Source: a bacterium (lineage in GTDB: Bacteria; Blakebacterota; Blakebacteria; Blakebacterales; Blakebacteraceae). From it: a DNA stretch of 16,811 bases. A program made the translations under genes and the position numbers. The stretch covers positions 1 to 16,811 of the forward strand of contig JALGVQ010000039.1 in the NCBI GenBank assembly GCA_025774615.1, in the 5' to 3' direction. The notes beneath the pieces were generated by a model that was given only the letters and a program-made list of their open reading frames with translations, searched no databases and had not been told where the DNA came from. Within the stretch, counting starts at the first letter, position 1; each line of letters begins with the position of its first letter. This document shows, piece after piece, positions 16,001 through 16,811 of this stretch.

Positions 16001-16520
16001 CACCACCCGGAATAATGCTGCTGCAGCTGTTATTGATGGCCAGTTCTACGTGGTTGGGGGATTCAACGATTCCGGGCCTGTGGCCGAGATGGAAGTATAC
16101 GATCCTGCCGCAAATAACTGGACACCACAAACCCCGATGCCGAACCAGGATGCCCATTCGGTAGCCGCCGGCATTGACGGAGTATTCTATCTTGCTGGTG
16201 GTCAGAGCAACGATGGTATCACCTTTGAAGCATACACGGTCCTGCCTCCCCGATTCGAACTGGCGCTGACCAGCGGGCAAGCGCTTCCCGACAGTTCCAC
16301 TTCGGTCACACTCACCGCTTCGAACATCTCTGATATCTACGGCAACACGATCGCTACTGCGCTCGACACCACGTTCAAGCCGTACTTCTACGACCCCACT
16401 CGTCCGGAGATATCCATCTATGGGCCCTCGGAGACCCAGGGCGGCGACATCACGCGATCTCGGCGCTATGTGGCTGCTGGCTTCGGTCAGTGGAGATACC
16501 TCGAACATCCTCAGCGCTGA
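10062..16520 (+). CDS. Giant secreted subtilisin-family (S8) protease with nested Ig/kelch repeats; 3' end frame-broken
   Basis: The ORF encodes 2152 residues. A Sec signal peptide (about 1-41, ending LALA) precedes an I9-like prodomain (about 86-150). The S8 domain (about 175-665) has an intact triad: D183 (VYDTGLD), H250 (NGHGTHVMG), S602 (SQGTSQAAP), and oxyanion Asn N355 (SAGNEG). N355 and S602 are 247 residues apart (66 in subtilisin), so a beta-rich insertion of about 180 residues lies between them. Then come three tandem units (670-1144, 1145-1621, 1622-2114). Each has an Ig-like domain, followed by a second Ig-like (Big_5-type) domain interrupted by six kelch motifs. A fourth unit starts at 2115, but the frame breaks near 16455 and the ORF ends after about 20 unrelated residues; unit-4 homology resumes in another frame. 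The natural C-terminus therefore lies beyond the window. It is probably an extracellular or surface protease. Confidence 0.9.
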   Translation: MDRRMKQLKQAGLRMQGRLGTALLSILTSAMLLLPNLALAQGSDSGTNRLDPILRLALNRSVQMQEARARGEEIPLLDRNMGVMAAPAGLEVWVELIVKGSGAEAAVRAAGGTVGSRQGRIITARVPLSSITTLAESPGVEYVEASTENTIAMDAGLDSIGADVLHSGAYNYRGSGVLVAVYDTGLDYSHDDFRNGDGTTRVLSMWDQTNGSGTPPSGYGYGSAWSEAQLNDELDGFPAGLVTQLDINGHGTHVMGIAAGNGRATGNGQPDSVYVGVAPAADLLVIKGGDGSFSSASIIDGIAWTFAKADALAQPCVLNLSLGGHSGPHDGTMLYEEAIDIASGTGKVIVVSAGNEGSDALHDRTPLSAGAPADSFSFTIPSYTPNAGTSNDYFLCNIWYEGATTVSVSLKNPYGVVHGPVATGGTYEAVPTWGTIDIDNASGGVDARNGDYQCIIQVFDQWEGLEPIPGTWTIIYHLDSGASTPADMWFYGNTFGASVDVPTSYRSAAHPGTANDALTVGAWVSKWGWDALDSGSYTYTGTDRTSDYALFTSWGPSRDGRQKPEIVAPGQGIMSAMSFHMTPPIDPWRDPDGVHRISQGTSQAAPVVTGTVALLLEIDETLNVADVKTLLQDNARTDSYTGSVPNETWGYGKLDALAAADDLLSILNPPLIAIYQPTGVQTGDITIPYLVTDPDNSEIGILAEYSTSSGTFWLAASVGGDTSGIAAADYDSSLVWQSGSDLAGQEHSNVWFRITPHDAGGWGTSDTTLIDIDNLAPQWIAAEGTSGDSTLTFWFNELVADSSATDTSNVSLSGGLTAGSITGIDHDVWSTKASISGTRHAPEAGVIDGKLYVAGGNDGNNLNILEVYDPSTDSWTTKASMPTSRWVAQAGVIDGLLYVAGGGDDAGASTALEVYDPSTDSWTTRTPMPFGISVGVAGVIDGKLYVASVEGTLMYDPSTDDWQTKASKLGFRSGRAGGVIDGKLYIVADGDGSVESYLDIYDPSTDSWTTGPSAPTPRQRATAGVIAGKLYVVGGDNDIGAVNTLEVYDPATNEWTTETSIPTDRTFPAAGVIDNELYIIAGGGELIVEVYTALPSRFELTLSSGQKLSSTEPSVTLTATSITDLNGNTAASLDTTFAPADLNRPSIGVYQPTGTQIGDVTLPYVISDPEGGPVGLLAEYSVDAGTTWLAATITGDTSDIEPADFDSSLVWHSVTDLADQEVAGVRFRITPHDQGGSGSASITHIDIDNQYPQWIEAEGTSGDSTLTFWFDELVADSSATEVTNFSLSGGLTVGSIIGSDHDVWTTKASAPTSRLHAAADVIDGKLYVVGGNGALSTLEVYDPSSDSWTTMSSMPAGRALLAAGVIDGKLYAAGGSINWAIPWLEVYDPSTDSWTAKAPMLTARHGAVGGVINGRFYVAGGQDGSDLLEVYDPVTDSWASKTSIPTGRWLAVAGVIEGKLYVAGGGSSDGTDLATLEVYDPLTDSWTTKAPMPTARSDAAAGVIDGKLYVAGGNLSGDQLNTLEVYDPATDSWTVKSYMLGVRPWITAGEIDGKLYIAGIWTGSLEVYTAIPSRFELTLSSGQTLSSAEPPVTLTATNIMDLHSNVATSLDTTFAPSDPNRPGVTLWQPGGIKSGDIIVPYTISDAEGSDIGLLAEYSTDGGSTWLAASVSGDTSGIALADFDSSLVWLSSSNLVDQDLTYGVQFRLTPHDPGGWGTADITLIDIDNLAPQGFSASGTAGNSTITFWFDELADEDTATNTSNFSLTSGLTVGSIVGRGADEWSVLSPMPSRRDHAVAGVMNGKLYVAGGEDSGNNYTSTLYEYDPSTGAWVTKTSMPTARGWAVAGVIDGKLYVAGGANLTGPMSKLEVYDPSTNAWTTKTSMPTSFVHSAAGVIDGKLYVAGNQDGASQPLGDVIVYDPSADSWSTLASMLTARKHAVAGVLDGKLYVTGGMTTGDVYSSALEAYDPSTDSWTTLAPVPTTRNNAAAAVIDGQFYVVGGFNDSGPVAEMEVYDPAANNWTPQTPMPNQDAHSVAAGIDGVFYLAGGQSNDGITFEAYTVLPPRFELALTSGQALPDSSTSVTLTASNISDIYGNTIATALDTTFKPYFYDPTRPEISIYGPSETQGGDITRSRRYVAAGFGQWRYLEHPQR
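12069..13493 (+). repeat. Tandem protein-coding unit 1 (Ig-like + kelch-in-Ig), 1425 nt
   Basis: The unit starts with an Ig-like domain ('IAIYQPTGVQTGDIT', 'WFRITPHDAGGWG', 'IDIDNLAPQ'). A second Ig-like half-domain follows ('STLTFWFNELVADSS'), then a kelch propeller, then the closing half ('SRFELTLSSGQKLSS', 'ITDLNGNTAASLDTTFAP'). It shares a perfect 20-nt match with unit 2 (12417-12436 versus 13842-13861, offset exactly one unit length). Confidence 0.85.
12534..13337 (+). repeat. Six-bladed kelch propeller 1
   Basis: Six kelch motifs of the form GVIDGKLYVAGG...LEVYDPSTDSWTTKASMP can be counted. The third and fourth lack the double glycine (VASVEG, IVADGDG). The starting strand (DVWSTKAS) and the ending strand (EVYT) can complete one blade, as in normal propeller closure. 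Confidence 0.85.
13494..14924 (+). repeat. Tandem protein-coding unit 2 (Ig-like + kelch-in-Ig), 1431 nt
   Basis: It has the same order as unit 1: 'IGVYQPTGTQIGDVT', 'FRITPHDQGGSG', 'STLTFWFDELVADSS', kelch block, 'SRFELTLSSGQTLSS', 'IMDLHSNVATSLDTTFAP'. It is the closest copy to unit 1 at nucleotide level in the Ig-like parts. Confidence 0.85.
13959..14768 (+). repeat. Six-bladed kelch propeller 2
   Basis: Six kelch motifs can be counted (DVIDGKLYVVGG through GEIDGKLYIAGI). Closing strands DVWTTKAS and LEVYT are at the same positions as in propeller 1. Confidence 0.85.
14925..16403 (+). repeat. Tandem protein-coding unit 3 (Ig-like + kelch-in-Ig), 1479 nt
   Basis: It has the same order as units 1 and 2 ('VTLWQPGGIKSGDII', 'FRLTPHDPGGWG', 'STITFWFDELADEDT', kelch block, 'PRFELALTSGQALPD', 'ISDIYGNTIATALDTTF'). 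It is more diverged and somewhat longer in the kelch block. Confidence 0.85.
15396..16238 (+). repeat. Six-bladed kelch propeller 3
   Basis: Six kelch motifs can be counted (GVMNGKLYVAGG through AGIDGVFYLAGG). Opening strand DEWSVLSP and closing strand FEAYT replace DVWTTKAS and EVYT of the other propellers. Confidence 0.85.
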
Positions 16521-16811
16521 TTACGACAACAGCTTGGTCTGGCAGAGTGGTACCGACCTGCTGAGTCAGGTGGTCGACGACGCCTGGTTGCGGATCACCC
16601 CGCATGATGCAGGTGGTTGGGGGAAAGCCGACACGATCACGGTCGATATTGATAACCTGGCTCCACAGTCGATCGGTGCCCGGGCTGTTGCCGGGAGCGA
16701 CTCTTTCGAGTTCTGGTTCGACGAGCCGGTCGTGGATGCCCGGGCGATGAACACCGGCAATATCATGATCACCGGCCTGACGATCGACTCGATCGAGAAG
16801 GTGCCTAACTG
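16404..16811 (+). repeat. Unit 4 of the Ig-like repeat, frame-broken and cut by the window end
   Basis: It begins in the protease frame ('PEISIYGPSETQGGDIT') and continues from about 16471 in the +1 frame ('WLLASVSGDTSN', 'WLRITPHDAGGWG', 'IDNLAPQ', 'FEFWFDEPVVD'). Between T of GDIT and the conserved W there are 16 nt, where units 1-3 each have 78 nt, a net loss of 62 nt. Confidence 0.8.
16468..16811 (+). CDS. Out-of-frame continuation of the protease repeat region (partial, open at window end)
   Basis: This frame is open to the window end and encodes Ig-like repeat sequence homologous to units 1-3 ('ADYDNSLVWQSGTDL', 'WLRITPHDAGGWG', 'IDNLAPQ', 'FEFWFDEPVVD'). An ATG at 16468 is in frame but lies inside a domain, with no Shine-Dalgarno, so it is not a credible natural start. 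I read it as the remainder of the same protein after a frame break, whether a real mutation or an assembly error. The window ends at 'LTIDSIEKVPN', which aligns with the point where the kelch propeller is inserted in the other units. Whether a fourth propeller follows is therefore unknown. Confidence 0.7.
   Translation, partial: MWLLASVSGDTSNILSADYDNSLVWQSGTDLLSQVVDDAWLRITPHDAGGWGKADTITVDIDNLAPQSIGARAVAGSDSFEFWFDEPVVDARAMNTGNIMITGLTIDSIEKVPN

Noticed and set aside
12534-16238. Repeated short DNA words (for example GAAGTATACGATCC) as a CRISPR or intergenic repeat array
   Set aside because: They are codons of kelch motifs in a continuous reading frame, spaced by about one blade, with variable intervening coding sequence.
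16440-16520. Programmed ribosomal frameshift as the cause of the frame change
   Set aside because: No slippery heptamer is visible, and about 62 nt of coding sequence is missing relative to three sibling units, which a ribosomal slip would not explain.
16404-16520. Stop at 16520 as the natural end of the protease
   Set aside because: The final ~20 residues have no similarity to the repeats, while repeat homology continues at once in another frame.

Overview
The window is a stretch of 16.8 kb with every gene on the + strand, from a Gram-negative-type bacterium. Sec signal peptides, two lipoboxes, and CsgG/LPP20/FlgT-type and SLH-containing envelope proteins point to an outer membrane. GC is moderately high. 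The mixture (TPR-SLH lipoprotein, FlgT-like, FecR, CsgG-like, PEGA, cohesin-like and kelch proteins, with no flagellar or curli genes) suits a poorly characterised environmental lineage, perhaps FCB-like. That placement is inference; no marker here fixes the phylum.

Region 1 (1-5735) is a tightly packed envelope operon: the tail of an unrecognised upstream gene, an LPP20-type exported protein, a TPR+SLH lipoprotein, a FlgT-N-type exported protein, a membrane-anchored FecR-domain protein, a CsgG-like protein and a TlpA-type thioredoxin. Stop/start overlaps and short gaps suggest co-transcription and translational coupling. Three of these proteins (LPP20-, FlgT-N- and CsgG-like) belong to folds associated with periplasmic or outer-membrane assemblies. 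Together they look like parts of one uncharacterised envelope complex.

Region 2 (5778-7555) holds two cytoplasmic genes: tsaE (tRNA t6A synthesis ATPase) and a GAF + PP2C (SpoIIE/RsbU-type) phosphatase.

Region 3 (7692 to the window end) follows the largest intergenic gap, which has a sigma70-like promoter candidate. It contains a second CsgG-like protein, 77% identical to the first over the core domain but fused to PEGA domains and a hydrophobic C-terminus. Next come a lipoprotein with a cohesin-like domain and a giant secreted subtilisin-family protease. After its catalytic domain the protease carries three tandem units of about 475-493 residues. In each unit a complete six-bladed kelch propeller appears to be inserted inside an Ig-like domain. 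A fourth unit begins but is about 62 nt short and out of frame, so the ORF stops at 16520 while homologous coding sequence continues in another frame to the window end.

The most notable signals are the nested Ig/kelch amplification in a protease, the frame break in unit 4, and the duplicated CsgG-like proteins in two different envelope cassettes. No tRNA, rRNA, CRISPR array, IS element or integrase was seen. No gene-free stretch exceeds 136 bp.
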